Positions 7,821 to 16,880 of a stretch of DNA of 64,000 bases are shown here, piece after piece. Origin of the DNA: Streptomyces sp. A0958 (lineage in GTDB: Bacteria > Actinomycetota > Actinomycetes > Streptomycetales > Streptomycetaceae); contig NZ_SSBK01000005.1 of NCBI RefSeq assembly GCF_004795035.1, positions 62,001-126,000 of the forward strand, in the 5' to 3' direction. Each line of letters begins with the position of its first letter. Position 1 is the stretch's first letter. The notes under the pieces were generated by a model. That model was not told where the DNA came from and made no database searches. It saw only the letters and a program-made list of their open reading frames with translations. Made by a program: the position numbers and the translations under genes.

Positions 7821-9194
7821 ATGAACTCTGCACCTCCCGCCCGCGGGCTGCCCGGCGCCTGGGACCCGGACCGGTCGCCCGGCATCGGCCGCCGCGGGCT
7901 GCTGCGTTACGGGACGGCCGGAGCGGCCGCGCTGCTGGCGGCGGGCCCGCTGACCGGCTGCGCCTCGCCGGCCCGCGCCGGTGAGGCCTCCGCGCTGAAG
8001 GTATGGGACCTCTTCCAGGGCGGCGACGGCATGCTGATGGACGAGATGATCGCGGCCGTCTCCCGGGGCACCGAGGGTTTCGACGTGGACCGGACGATCC
8101 TGGACTGGGGCCCGTCGTACTACACGAAACTCGCCATGTCGGCGGCCGGCGGCCGGGCCTCCGACGTCGCCGTGCTGCACCTGTCGCGCCTGGCCGGATA
8201 CGCCCCCGGCGGCCTGCTCGACCCCCTCGACCTGGATCTCCTCGCCGAATTCGGCGTGGGCGAGAAGGACTTCGCCCCCGCCGTGTGGAAGCGCGCCCAG
8301 CACCGGGACACGGTCTACGCGATCCCGCTGGACGTTCACCCCTTCATCGTCTTCTACGACAAGGACGCGGCCGACAAGGCCGGCCTGCTCGACTCGTCCG
8401 GCCACCTGGCGCCGATGGGCTCGCCCGAAGCGTTCCTGGACGCCGGGAAGAAACTCGCCGAGATCACGGGCAAGTCCGGCGTCCTGTTCGGACACGTCAC
8501 CGACACCGCCCAGAGCTGGCGCCAGTTCGCGGCGCTGTACGCCCAGACCGGCGCCTCCTTCACCCTGCCCGACGGCGGCCCGCCGAAGATCGACATCGAC
8601 GCCGCGGTGAAGGTCGTGACCTTCATGAAGCAGCTCTTCGACGGCCGTACGAACCCCAACAACCTCGACTACAACGGCGCGATGGCCGCCTTCATGGATG
8701 GCCGGGGCGGCATGATCATGGCAGGGGAATGGGAACTGCCGACGTTCCGGAAGTCCGGCATCAAGCACCTGGGGGCGGCCCCCTTCCCGCAGGTCTTCGC
8801 GCGGCCGGCCGTCTACGCCGACTCGCACAGCTTCGTGCTGCCGCATCAGGACGACCCCGACCCCGCCCGGCGCCGCGAGGCCCACCGGTACATCGCCGAG
8901 ATCGTCAAGCAGAGCCTGACCTGGGCGAGCGCGGGCCACATCCCGGCCTACCTGCCGGTGCAGGCCCGCCCCGAGTACGCGAAGCTCGACCCCCAGTCGT
9001 CCTACGCGGCCGCGGGCGAGATCGCCGTACTCGACCCGCCGAACTGGTTCGCCGGAGCCGGCGGCAACTTCCAGAACCGCATGTGCCAGCCGCTCCAGTC
9101 GGCGCTGCTGGGCAACACCTCCGCCGAAAAGGCGGTACGGCAGATGGTCCGTGAAGCGGACACCCTGCTGCGCCAGCCCAACCCGGTCGCCTGA
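7821..9194 (+). CDS. Sugar ABC transporter substrate-binding lipoprotein
   Basis: 457 residues. The N-terminus has a twin-arginine-like segment (IGRRGLLRYGTAG), a hydrophobic stretch (AAALLAAGPL) and a lipobox ending LTGC, so the protein is lipid-anchored outside the membrane, possibly after Tat export. The mature part (LKVWDLFQGGDGMLMDEMIA) is a family-1 extracellular sugar-binding domain. The ATG at 7821 is preceded by AAGG. It is the first gene of an operon with two permeases and a GH2 enzyme, behind the LacI operator. It probably binds an oligosaccharide that the GH2 enzyme cleaves inside the cell. Confidence 0.9.
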   Translation: MNSAPPARGLPGAWDPDRSPGIGRRGLLRYGTAGAAALLAAGPLTGCASPARAGEASALKVWDLFQGGDGMLMDEMIAAVSRGTEGFDVDRTILDWGPSYYTKLAMSAAGGRASDVAVLHLSRLAGYAPGGLLDPLDLDLLAEFGVGEKDFAPAVWKRAQHRDTVYAIPLDVHPFIVFYDKDAADKAGLLDSSGHLAPMGSPEAFLDAGKKLAEITGKSGVLFGHVTDTAQSWRQFAALYAQTGASFTLPDGGPPKIDIDAAVKVVTFMKQLFDGRTNPNNLDYNGAMAAFMDGRGGMIMAGEWELPTFRKSGIKHLGAAPFPQVFARPAVYADSHSFVLPHQDDPDPARRREAHRYIAEIVKQSLTWASAGHIPAYLPVQARPEYAKLDPQSSYAAAGEIAVLDPPNWFAGAGGNFQNRMCQPLQSALLGNTSAEKAVRQMVREADTLLRQPNPVA

Positions 9195-9216
9195 CGACAG
9201 CCGAAGGAGCCGCATC

Positions 9217-10155
9217 GTGACCACCACCGCGCCCGCCGGAGCCGCGGCGCCACCGCAGCAGCCCCCCTCCTCGACACCGGCCGCGCCCCGGCGCCGCCGC
9301 TCCCTGACCCGGGGCGGCGGGCTGTTCGTCCTGCCGTTCCTGGTCCTCTTCGGACTCTTCCTGGTCTGGCCCGTCGTCCAGGGCCTCTGGATGAGCCTCA
9401 CCGACGCCTCCCTGAGCCTGCGCGACACCGAGTTCGTCGGCTTCGCCAACTACACCGAGGCGTTCGGCGACCCGGACGTCTGGAGCAGCCTCGGCAACAC
9501 CGTCTTCTTCACCGTCATCTCCTGCGTGCCGCTCGTCCTGGTCGCCCTGGCCATGGCGCTGCTGGTGCACAGCGGACTGGCCGGCCAATGGGTGTGGCGG
9601 CTGGCCTACTTCGCCCCGTACCTGCTGCCCGTCACCGTCGTCACGCTCATCTGGACGTGGCTCTACCAGCCCGACATCGGCCTCGGCAACCAGCTGCTGA
9701 CCTCGCTCGGCATGGAACCCGTCGGCTGGCTCTCCGACGAATCGGTGGCGATGTGGTCCGTCGCGGCCCTCACCGTCTGGTGGACGGTCGGATTCAACTT
9801 CCTGCTCTACCTCGCGGCCCTGCAGTCCCTGCCCGTCACCTACGACGAGGCCGCCGCGCTCGACGGCGCCGGCGCCTGGCGGCGGCTGTGGTCCGTGACC
9901 CTGCCGCAGCTGCGCCACACCACCGTCCTGGTCGCCATGCTCCAAGTACTCGCCTCGCTCAAGGTGTTCGACCAGATCTACATCCTCACCAAGGGCGGCC
10001 CCAACGGCTCCACCCGCCCGATCCTGGAGTACGTCTACGACGTCGGGTTCACCGGATACCGGCTGGGCTACGCCTCGGCGGTCAGCTACATCTTCTTCGC
10101 CATCGTCATCGTCGTGTCCGTCATGCAACTCCGCTTCTTCCGTCAGGAGGGCTGA
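9217..10155 (+). CDS. Sugar ABC transporter permease, MalF/UgpA type
   Basis: 312 residues from a GTG after GAAGGAG. There are six predicted membrane segments, the first at GGLFVLPFLVLFGLFLVWPV. The conserved cytoplasmic loop with EAAALDGAGAWRRLWSVTLP (EAA motif) near residue 210 contacts the ATPase. It pairs with the next permease in the membrane. It starts 22 bases after the binding-protein gene and ends two bases before the second permease. No ATPase gene is in the operon, so a shared MsiK-type ATPase is likely. Confidence 0.92.
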   Translation: MTTTAPAGAAAPPQQPPSSTPAAPRRRRSLTRGGGLFVLPFLVLFGLFLVWPVVQGLWMSLTDASLSLRDTEFVGFANYTEAFGDPDVWSSLGNTVFFTVISCVPLVLVALAMALLVHSGLAGQWVWRLAYFAPYLLPVTVVTLIWTWLYQPDIGLGNQLLTSLGMEPVGWLSDESVAMWSVAALTVWWTVGFNFLLYLAALQSLPVTYDEAAALDGAGAWRRLWSVTLPQLRHTTVLVAMLQVLASLKVFDQIYILTKGGPNGSTRPILEYVYDVGFTGYRLGYASAVSYIFFAIVIVVSVMQLRFFRQEG

Positions 10156-10157
10156 CC

Positions 10158-11057
10158 GTGTCCGCCATCTCCACCCCCGTGCGCCGGCCGCGCCGGCCAC
10201 GCCGCGAGGAGTCCGGCTCGCCCCTGCTGCTCGGCCACGGACGGCTGCCCCGCGTGCTCGCCGGGACCGCGCTGACCGTCCTCGCCGTCGCCTGGCTGCT
10301 GCCCTTCCTGTGGGCGGTCGCCACCTCGCTGCAGAGCGAGCAGGACGTGATGAAGTCGGGCCTGTCGCCGTTCAAGGGAGCCTTCACGCTCTCCGCCTAC
10401 CGGCAGATCCTGGACCGCGGGAACGTTCCGACCTGGGCATTCAACAGCGTGCTGATCGCCGCCCTGGTCACCGTGGTCACCACGGCCGTCTCGACGCTCG
10501 CCGCGTACGGGTTCTCGCGCGGCACCTTCCGCGGGCGGCGGACCCTCCTCGCCGTCACCGTCGCCGCGATCATGGTCCCGCCGCAGCTGCTCATCGTCCC
10601 GCTCTTCGAGCAGATGACGATGTTCCACCTGGTCGACACCTACGCGGCGATCATCCTGCCGCAGGTGGTGGCCCCCATGATGGTGTTCATCCTGAAGCGC
10701 TTCTTCGACGGGATACCCCGCGAACTGGAGGACGCCGCCCGCATCGACGGCGCCTCCGAACTGCGGGTCTTCCGGTCGATCGTGCTCCCGCTGTCCCGCC
10801 CGATCGTCGCCGCCGTCGCGATCTTCGTCTTCATCGGGGCGTGGAACAACTTCATGTGGCCCTTCGTCGTCACCAACGACCCGGACCTCATGACGCTCCC
10901 GGTCGGCCTCGCCACCGTCAAGGACGCCTACGGCATCCAGTACGCCCAGTCCATGGCATCCGCGCTGCTGGCCGCGCTCCCGCTGATCGTGATGTTCCTC
11001 CTCTTCCAGCGGCGCATCGTCAACTCCGTGGCCACCACCGGCCTCGGCGGCGGCTGA
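10158..11057 (+). CDS. Sugar ABC transporter permease, MalG/UgpE type
   Basis: 299 residues from a GTG with GGAGG just upstream inside the previous gene's end. There are six membrane segments (VLAGTALTVLAVAWLLPFLW is the first). The EAA loop reads LEDAARIDGASELRVFRSIV near residue 195. It is the second transmembrane subunit of the importer. It is followed after about 70 bases by the GH2 gene in the same direction. Confidence 0.92.
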   Translation: MSAISTPVRRPRRPRREESGSPLLLGHGRLPRVLAGTALTVLAVAWLLPFLWAVATSLQSEQDVMKSGLSPFKGAFTLSAYRQILDRGNVPTWAFNSVLIAALVTVVTTAVSTLAAYGFSRGTFRGRRTLLAVTVAAIMVPPQLLIVPLFEQMTMFHLVDTYAAIILPQVVAPMMVFILKRFFDGIPRELEDAARIDGASELRVFRSIVLPLSRPIVAAVAIFVFIGAWNNFMWPFVVTNDPDLMTLPVGLATVKDAYGIQYAQSMASALLAALPLIVMFLLFQRRIVNSVATTGLGGG

Positions 11058-11127
11058 CCCCCACGACTGTCCCTGTTCCGGCGCCGGTCTCCCGGCCGGC
11101 CGCCACCACGATCCGACTGGAGTACCT

Positions 11128-12951
11128 GTGCACACCCCCTCCGTCCCCCGTCCGGAGTACCCGCGACCGCAGTTCGTACGTCGCGACTGGCTCAACCTCA
11201 ACGGGACCTGGCAGTTCGAGACCGACCAGGGGGACAGCGGTCTCGAACGGGGTCTCCTCGACCGCGACCTCACCGGCGAGATCCTCGTACCCTTCGCCCC
11301 CGAGTCCGAGCTGTCCGGTGTCGGCGACACCGACTTCCTGGAGGCCGTCTGGTACCGGCGGCGGTTCACCCCGCCCGCCGAGTGGGCCGGCCGCCGGGTG
11401 CTGCTGCACTTCGGCGCCGTCGACCACGACACCACCGTCTGGGTGGACGGCACCGAAGTCGTACGCCACCGGGGCGGTTTCACCCCGTTCACCGCAGACC
11501 TCGGCGAACTCGCCCCGGCCGGCCGCGAGGTGGAGATCACCGTACGTGCCCGCGACCCGAAATCCGGCCCCCAGGCCCGGGGCAAGCAGGCGATCCACTA
11601 CGCCAACCACGACTGCAACTACACGCGTACGACCGGGATCTGGCAGACCGTCTGGGCCGAGCCGGTCCCCGAGACCCATCTGCGCCGCCCCCGCATCACC
11701 CCCGACCTGGCCGGCGGCGCCTTCTCCCTCGAACTGCCCCTGTCCTCCAACCGGCCCGGCCACCGCGTACGCGCCGTTCTCAGCGACGACGCGGGCGAGG
11801 TCTGCCGCGCCGAGGCCCGCGCCGACCTCGATCTCGCCCCCCGCCTGCACCTGGCGCTCCCGCAGGACCGGCGCCGCGAGTGGAGCCCCGAGGACCCCTT
11901 CCTGTACGGGCTGCGGCTCGAACTCCTCGGCCCGGACGGCGAGGTGGCCGACAGCGTCGAGAGCTACGCGGGCTTGCGCGCCGTCGGCATCCGGGGCAGG
12001 GCCGTGCTCCTCAACGGCCGGCCCCGCTTCCAGCGCCTCGTCCTGGACCAGGGCTGGTACCCGGACGGCCTGATGACCGCCCCCACCGACGAGGCCCTGG
12101 TCCGCGACATCGAACTGGCCATGGAAGCCGGCTTCAACGGGGCCCGGCTGCACCAGAAGGTGTTCGAGGAGCGCTTCCTCTACCACGCCGACCGGCTCGG
12201 CTACCTGGTCTGGGGCGAGTTCGGCGACTGGGGCTGCGAGGTCGGCGGGTCCTCCGGCGACAACCAGCGGCCCGACGCGTCCTTCGTCGCCCAGTGGCTC
12301 GAAGCCGTGGAACGCGACTACTCCCACCCCTCGATCATCGGCTGGTGCCCGCTCAACGAGACGTACCAGAAGCTCCACGACCGGATCACCCAACTCGACG
12401 ACGTGACCCGGGCGATGTTCCTCGCCACCAAGGCCATGGACACCTCCCGGCCGGTGATCGACGCCTCCGGCTACTCCCACCGGGTTCTGGAGACCGACAT
12501 CTACGACTCCCACACCTACGAGCAGGACCCGGCCGCGTTCCGTCGGCTGGTCTCCGGACTCGCCGAGGGGAAGCCCTTCGTCAACGCCTACGAGAACGGC
12601 GCCGCCTACTCGCAGCCCTACCGGGGGCAGCCGTACTTCGTCAGCGAGTTCGGCGGGATCTGGTGGGACCCGGAGGCCGCCGCGGAGCAGTCCGGCAGCG
12701 ACCGCACGATCTCCTGGGGGTACGGCGACCGGGTGCGCACCGAGGACGAGTTCCACGAGCGCTTCGCCGGTCTGACCGGTGCGCTGCTGGAGGACGTGGA
12801 CATGTTCGGCTACTGCTACACCCAGCTGACCGACGTCTTCCAGGAGCAGAACGGCGTCTACCGCTTCGACCGGGGCACCAAACTGGACATCGCCCGCGTC
12901 CGGGAGGCCCAGCTGCGGCCCGCAGCGATCGAGCGGCCGGACGCCGGCTGA
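11128..12951 (+). CDS. Glycoside hydrolase family 2 enzyme
   Basis: 607 residues from a GTG. A sugar-binding jelly-roll domain comes first (WLNLNGTWQFETDQGDSGLE, then YRRRFTPPAEWAGRRVLLHF), then an immunoglobulin-like domain, then a TIM barrel with GFNGARLHQKVFEERFLYHA. The acid/base Glu is in CPLNET (Glu 411) and the nucleophile candidate in VSEFGG (Glu 507). There is no signal peptide, so it acts in the cytoplasm on imported sugar. The family includes beta-galactosidases, glucuronidases and mannosidases; the exact specificity cannot be read from sequence. It is the last gene of the LacI-controlled operon. Confidence 0.88.
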   Translation: MHTPSVPRPEYPRPQFVRRDWLNLNGTWQFETDQGDSGLERGLLDRDLTGEILVPFAPESELSGVGDTDFLEAVWYRRRFTPPAEWAGRRVLLHFGAVDHDTTVWVDGTEVVRHRGGFTPFTADLGELAPAGREVEITVRARDPKSGPQARGKQAIHYANHDCNYTRTTGIWQTVWAEPVPETHLRRPRITPDLAGGAFSLELPLSSNRPGHRVRAVLSDDAGEVCRAEARADLDLAPRLHLALPQDRRREWSPEDPFLYGLRLELLGPDGEVADSVESYAGLRAVGIRGRAVLLNGRPRFQRLVLDQGWYPDGLMTAPTDEALVRDIELAMEAGFNGARLHQKVFEERFLYHADRLGYLVWGEFGDWGCEVGGSSGDNQRPDASFVAQWLEAVERDYSHPSIIGWCPLNETYQKLHDRITQLDDVTRAMFLATKAMDTSRPVIDASGYSHRVLETDIYDSHTYEQDPAAFRRLVSGLAEGKPFVNAYENGAAYSQPYRGQPYFVSEFGGIWWDPEAAAEQSGSDRTISWGYGDRVRTEDEFHERFAGLTGALLEDVDMFGYCYTQLTDVFQEQNGVYRFDRGTKLDIARVREAQLRPAAIERPDAG

Positions 12952-12964
12952 CGGGGAAGGACAC

Positions 12965-12997
12965 CGGGTGCCCGCCCCTTGCCGGGGCGGGCACCCG
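12965..12997. terminator. Bidirectional hairpin between GH2 and the lectin-enzyme gene
   Basis: GGGTGCCCGCCCC and its exact complement (extended by one C-G pair) enclose a five-base loop. It lies between two convergent genes, 13 bases after one stop and 6 before the other. Confidence 0.8.
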
Positions 12998-13003
12998 CCG
13001 GGG

Positions 13004-14710
13004 TCAGAGCCGTTCGAGCCGCCAGAGCTGCGGCTGCTGGCCGTTGCAGGTCCACTGCTGGACGTTGGAACCCGCCGTGCGGGAGCCCTGGGAGACGTCC
13101 AGGCACTGCCCGGAGGACTCCACCACCAGGCGGTAGTAGCCCCGCCCCGCGTTCTCCAGCCGCCAGTCCTGGGCCGGCTGGGCGTTGCAGTACCACTGCC
13201 GTACGTTCGCGCCGGGGGTGGCGGAGCCGTTCTCCACGTCCAGGCAGTAGCCGCTGTTGACGCCGGTGAGCGTGAAGTCGCCGCCGTGCGCCCGCAGCGT
13301 CCACTCCTGAGGGCCGAGGCCGTTGCAGGTCCACTGCTGTACGTTGCCGCCCGCGACCCTTGAGTCTGCGGCCACGTCCAGGCAGTCGCCGCTGTTGGCG
13401 TTCACCAGCCGGTAGCGTGCCCCGTCCACGACTCCGGCCGCGTCACCGCTGCCGGTGACCGGGCCGGTGGCCACGTACGGGCGGCAGACGGCGCCGTCCC
13501 AGTCGGTCGCGATCTCCAGCACGGTGCGGCCGTCCGCCGAGGGCAGCAGCGGGGAGCTGTAGTTCGGGCAGTAGGTCGCGGTCGGTGCCTCGACCCGCAC
13601 GGGGGCCTCGATCTCGTACCAGGGTCCGGTGCCGTTCTCCGTGTTGGCCAGGATCGTGCGCCCGCTGTCGGCGGCGGGCGTGCCGTCGCGGTTGAGGAGC
13701 TGCTGGCCGATCAGCAGGAGCCGGCCGTTCGGTCCGCCGCCCGGCGCCGGGGCCCAGGCGATGGTGGGCGTGGCGCGGAAGTACTTGCCGTCCACGGTCT
13801 CCGGGCGGAACCCGAGGGAGGCCGGATCGCCCCAGCCCCAGCCGTCCGGGGAGGTCCGGTAGTGCACGACGCACTGGTACTGGCCGCCCGGATTGCAGAT
13901 CTCGTAGCTCATGAAGTACGTGCCGTTCGGCAGCCGGCGCACCATGGGCATGCCCGGCCGGTCCGGCTCCCAGGCACTGGCAACGGTGTTGCGGCGGTCC
14001 TGCCAGGTGATTCCGTCATAGCTGCGGGCGGCGGCGAGCTTCTGGTTGTGCGCCGGGTCGGTCTCGTCGGCGTAATGGCAGACGAGCGCCCCGTCGGCGG
14101 CCACGGAGAACTCCGGCTCCCACAGCCCGCCCGTACCGTTCGCCGTGGCACAGGTGGAAAGGTAGGACCAGGTGCGGCCCACGTCGTTGCTCCGCCAGAC
14201 GCGCAGGGCCATGCGCCGGTTCTGCTCGTCCTGCCCGGAGGAGGCGGCCCACAGAAGTGTGCCGGGGGCCAGGGCGCCCACCTGCCGGGGCAGCTCGAAC
14301 AGGGTGGAGCAGCACAGGCCCTGCCCGCCCGCCGACTCCGGATCGACGACGCTTCCCACCCGGCGGAAGGTGGCTCCGGCGTCGGTGCTCTCGTGGATGG
14401 CGCCGACGCCGTTGTTGCCGTCGAAGGTCACGACGCTCGCGAGCACCCTGCCGTTGGCGGCGCCGTTGTGTTCCAGCCGGATGGCCCGGGGGTAGAGGCC
14501 GGTCCCGCTGCCCAGGGGGGCGCCGTTGGCCGGGGCGAGGGCGGCGGACGCGGCGGGGGGCGCGGGGGCGGCGGAGGCCGGCGCGAACGACAGGCCCAGC
14601 AGCGCGGCCAGGACCGGCGCGGCGGCACGCGCCGCCCAGCGGGCAAGGCGCCCGGTCGTCGTGGGGGAGAGGTGGTGTGCGGGGCGGAATGGTCGGCGTA
14701 AGGAGAGCAC
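13004..14710 (-). CDS. Secreted BNR/sialidase-fold glycosidase with C-terminal ricin-type lectin domain
   Basis: 568 residues with a signal peptide (hydrophobic core APVLAALLGLSFAPASA). The catalytic-type part (about residues 50-420) has bladed-propeller repeats such as HESTDAGATFRRVG and WRSNDVGRTWSYLS. The C-terminal 130 residues hold three ricin B repeats with QxW motifs (NVQQWTCNG, NVRQWYCNA, NVQQWTCNG). Candidates are a sialidase or a GH93-type exo-arabinanase. I chose the GTG at 14710 because GAGGAAGG lies just before it; another GTG is at 14731. Codon 4 is TTA, the rare bldA-dependent leucine codon. The LacI operator at 14788 links it to the importer operon. Confidence 0.82.
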   Translation of the reverse strand: MLSLRRPFRPAHHLSPTTTGRLARWAARAAAPVLAALLGLSFAPASAAPAPPAASAALAPANGAPLGSGTGLYPRAIRLEHNGAANGRVLASVVTFDGNNGVGAIHESTDAGATFRRVGSVVDPESAGGQGLCCSTLFELPRQVGALAPGTLLWAASSGQDEQNRRMALRVWRSNDVGRTWSYLSTCATANGTGGLWEPEFSVAADGALVCHYADETDPAHNQKLAAARSYDGITWQDRRNTVASAWEPDRPGMPMVRRLPNGTYFMSYEICNPGGQYQCVVHYRTSPDGWGWGDPASLGFRPETVDGKYFRATPTIAWAPAPGGGPNGRLLLIGQQLLNRDGTPAADSGRTILANTENGTGPWYEIEAPVRVEAPTATYCPNYSSPLLPSADGRTVLEIATDWDGAVCRPYVATGPVTGSGDAAGVVDGARYRLVNANSGDCLDVAADSRVAGGNVQQWTCNGLGPQEWTLRAHGGDFTLTGVNSGYCLDVENGSATPGANVRQWYCNAQPAQDWRLENAGRGYYRLVVESSGQCLDVSQGSRTAGSNVQQWTCNGQQPQLWRLERL

Positions 14711-14787
14711 AGGCTTCCTTCCTCGGGGCACGGAGGCGTGGGGGCGGCCGGGCGGAGCTGCTGACGGCGAAACAGTAGAGCCGCATG

Positions 14788-14799
14788 TACATCGATGTA
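14788..14799. promoter_or_regulatory. Second TACATCGATGTA operator, upstream of the secreted enzyme
   Basis: An exact copy of the 12-base palindrome at 7684-7695 with matching flanks (ATG before, AAA and CAGG after). It lies 78 bases upstream of the GTG at 14710. It extends the LacI regulon to the secreted depolymerising enzyme. Confidence 0.75.
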
Positions 14800-14852
14800 A
14801 ACAGGCGTGCAGGCTCTGCTGTCCCGGGCAAGCCCGGCGTCACGCGTCCGGT

Positions 14853-15596
14853 TCAGGGCGCGGTCAGCGTCATCTCGAAGGAGTACCGGGACGCCCGGTA
14901 GAGGTGGGAGCCGAATTCCACCGGGTGGCCCACGTCGCCCAGGACCGTGCGCTCCATGGTGAGCAGCGTGCCTCCGCGCGACTCGGCCAGCAGGCGCGAC
15001 TCCGCGGCCGTGGCCCTTCGTGCCCCGATGGTCTGCTCGGCGGAGCGCAGCGCGACACCGGCCTGCCTGAGCAGGGCGTAGAGCCCGTGCGTGACGAGGT
15101 CCTCCTCGGTGAGGCTCAGCAGGTTGGCCGGCAGGTGGTTCTCCATGACCGCTATCGGCTCGTCGTCCGCGTACCGCAGCCTGCGCATCGCCAGGGTGTC
15201 CGTGCCGGGTTCGAGTCGGAGGGCGGTGGCGACCCGGCCCGTGGCGGGCACGGTCCGCAGGGAGAGGACCTCGGTGCGCGGGCGGCGGTCCTCGCGCTGC
15301 AGATCCTCGAAGAGGCTGGACAGCTCCACCTGCCGGCGCACCCGGTTGTTGACGACCTGGGTGCCCACTCCGCGCTTGCGGGCCAGCAGCCCCTTGTCCA
15401 CCAGATGCTGCATGGCCTGACGCATCGTCGGGCGGGAGAGTCCGAACCGGTCCGCCAGGGAGATCTCGTTCTCCAGACGTGTGCCCGGAGCCAACGTGCC
15501 GCTCTCGATGAGGCGTTGGAGCTGCTGCGCGAACTGGAAGTACAGCGGCACCGGGCTGCTTCGGTCGATGCTGATCAGCCTGGTGATCGGCTCCAT
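14853..15596 (-). CDS. GntR-family (HutC-type) transcriptional regulator
   Basis: 247 residues. The winged helix-turn-helix covers about residues 12-75 (PLYFQFAQQLQRLIESGTLA, then LADRFGLSRPTMRQAMQHLV). The UTRA effector domain covers about 95-240 (EPIAVMENHLPANLLSL, TLLTMERTVLGDVGHPVEFG). The ATG at 15596 is preceded by GAGGAG at good spacing. It is divergent from the MocA-family dehydrogenase, with a palindrome between them, so it probably represses that gene until a sugar-like ligand appears. Confidence 0.9.
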   Translation of the reverse strand: MEPITRLISIDRSSPVPLYFQFAQQLQRLIESGTLAPGTRLENEISLADRFGLSRPTMRQAMQHLVDKGLLARKRGVGTQVVNNRVRRQVELSSLFEDLQREDRRPRTEVLSLRTVPATGRVATALRLEPGTDTLAMRRLRYADDEPIAVMENHLPANLLSLTEEDLVTHGLYALLRQAGVALRSAEQTIGARRATAAESRLLAESRGGTLLTMERTVLGDVGHPVEFGSHLYRASRYSFEMTLTAP

Positions 15597-15659
15597 GTCG
15601 GGCTCCTCGGAACGTTGTGCCACGCGCTCAGTATGCCGTACGTTCGACTCAAGCTCTGT

Positions 15660-15671
15660 ACGTATATACGT
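15660..15671. promoter_or_regulatory. Candidate GntR operator ACGTATATACGT
   Basis: A perfect 12-base AT-rich palindrome, unusual in this GC-rich context. It lies in the 190-base region between the GntR and dehydrogenase starts, flanked by outer GTAC repeats. It is probably the regulator's site. Confidence 0.55.
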
Positions 15672-15786
15672 CAGTACAAAGGCGTGACTCCGCGCGAGCG
15701 GCGACGATACAAGGACGAGGCGAGGCACGTCAGGGGCGGCAGTCCACCCGGCCCCGGCCCCTTCCCCGAACCGGAGGCAACCGCGC

Positions 15787-16794
15787 ATGCGCATCGGACT
15801 CATCGGAACCGGCCGCATCGGCGCGTTCCACGCCGAGACCCTGACCGCACTGCCCGCGGTCGACCGCCTCGTGCTCCATGACGCCGTCGAGCAGCGGGCC
15901 CGCGAACTGGCCGGCAAGCTCGGCGCCGAGCACGCCGGGGACCTCGGCGGGATGCTCGCCTCCGGCCTCGACGGTGTCGTGATCGCCGCCCCCACCGCCG
16001 CCCACGCCGACCTCGTCCGCGCCGCGGCGGACGCCGGGGTGCCCGTCTTCTGCGAGAAGCCGATCGCCACCACGCTCGCTGGAACCCGCGCCCTGCTGGC
16101 TGAGCTCGCCGTCCTCGGCGTACCGCTCCAGGTCGGCTTCCAGCGCCGCTTCGACGCCGGGTACGCCGCCCTGCGCGAAGCCGTCGCCGCCGGGGAGCTG
16201 GGCTGGCTGCACACCGTACGGGCCTGTACCGCCGACCCGGCCCCGCCGCCGGCCGGGTATCTGGCGCTGTCCGGCGGGATCTTCCGGGACTGCGCCGTGC
16301 ACGACTTCGACATCGTGCGCTGGGTCACCGGCCGCGAGGTCGTCGAGGTCGGCGCCACCGGGGCCAACCGGGGCGACGCCTCCTTCACCGAGGCCGGTGA
16401 TGTCGACACCGCCGTCACCGTCCTCACCCTGGACGACGGCACCCTGGTCAGCTGCACCGCCACCCGCTACAACGGCGCCGGCTACGACGTACGCATGGAG
16501 GTGGCCGGCTCCCTGGGCACCCTGGCCACCGGGCTCGACGCCCACAGCCCGCTGCGGACCACGGCGGGCGGGTCGCCGTCGGGGCCCGGCTGTCACGACG
16601 GGTTCCTCAGCCGCTTCCGCGATGCGTACGTCGCCGAGCTGACCGCGTTCACCGAGGTGGCCGCCGGCCTGCGGCCCAGCCCGTGCACCGGGGCCGACGC
16701 GCTCGCCGCGCTGCTGGTCGCGGAGGCCGCCGACCGCTCCCTTCGCGCCGGACGGCCGGTGAGGGTCGAGGAGGCGGGCCCGGGGGCGGGGTGA
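15787..16794 (+). CDS. Gfo/Idh/MocA-family oxidoreductase (inositol 2-dehydrogenase-like)
   Basis: 335 residues. The N-terminal NAD-binding domain starts RIGLIGTGRIGAFHAETLTA. The CEKPIAT motif near residue 90 carries the catalytic/structural Lys, and HDFDIVRWVTGREV contributes the active-site His/Asp pair near residue 174. The C-terminal alpha/beta domain follows. It oxidises a cyclitol or sugar hydroxyl with NAD. It is monocistronic, divergent from the GntR regulator, and preceded by purine-rich sequence. The relic at 3111-3366 is clearly from a paralogue, so two related dehydrogenases once existed here. Confidence 0.87.
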   Translation: MRIGLIGTGRIGAFHAETLTALPAVDRLVLHDAVEQRARELAGKLGAEHAGDLGGMLASGLDGVVIAAPTAAHADLVRAAADAGVPVFCEKPIATTLAGTRALLAELAVLGVPLQVGFQRRFDAGYAALREAVAAGELGWLHTVRACTADPAPPPAGYLALSGGIFRDCAVHDFDIVRWVTGREVVEVGATGANRGDASFTEAGDVDTAVTVLTLDDGTLVSCTATRYNGAGYDVRMEVAGSLGTLATGLDAHSPLRTTAGGSPSGPGCHDGFLSRFRDAYVAELTAFTEVAAGLRPSPCTGADALAALLVAEAADRSLRAGRPVRVEEAGPGAG

Positions 16795-16880
16795 TGGGGA
16801 CGGGGGTGGCGGGGCCGATTGGGTGATCAAATGAAGGGCTGGTTACCATATGAGCGCCCCCTAGCTCGAAAGATAAACCT

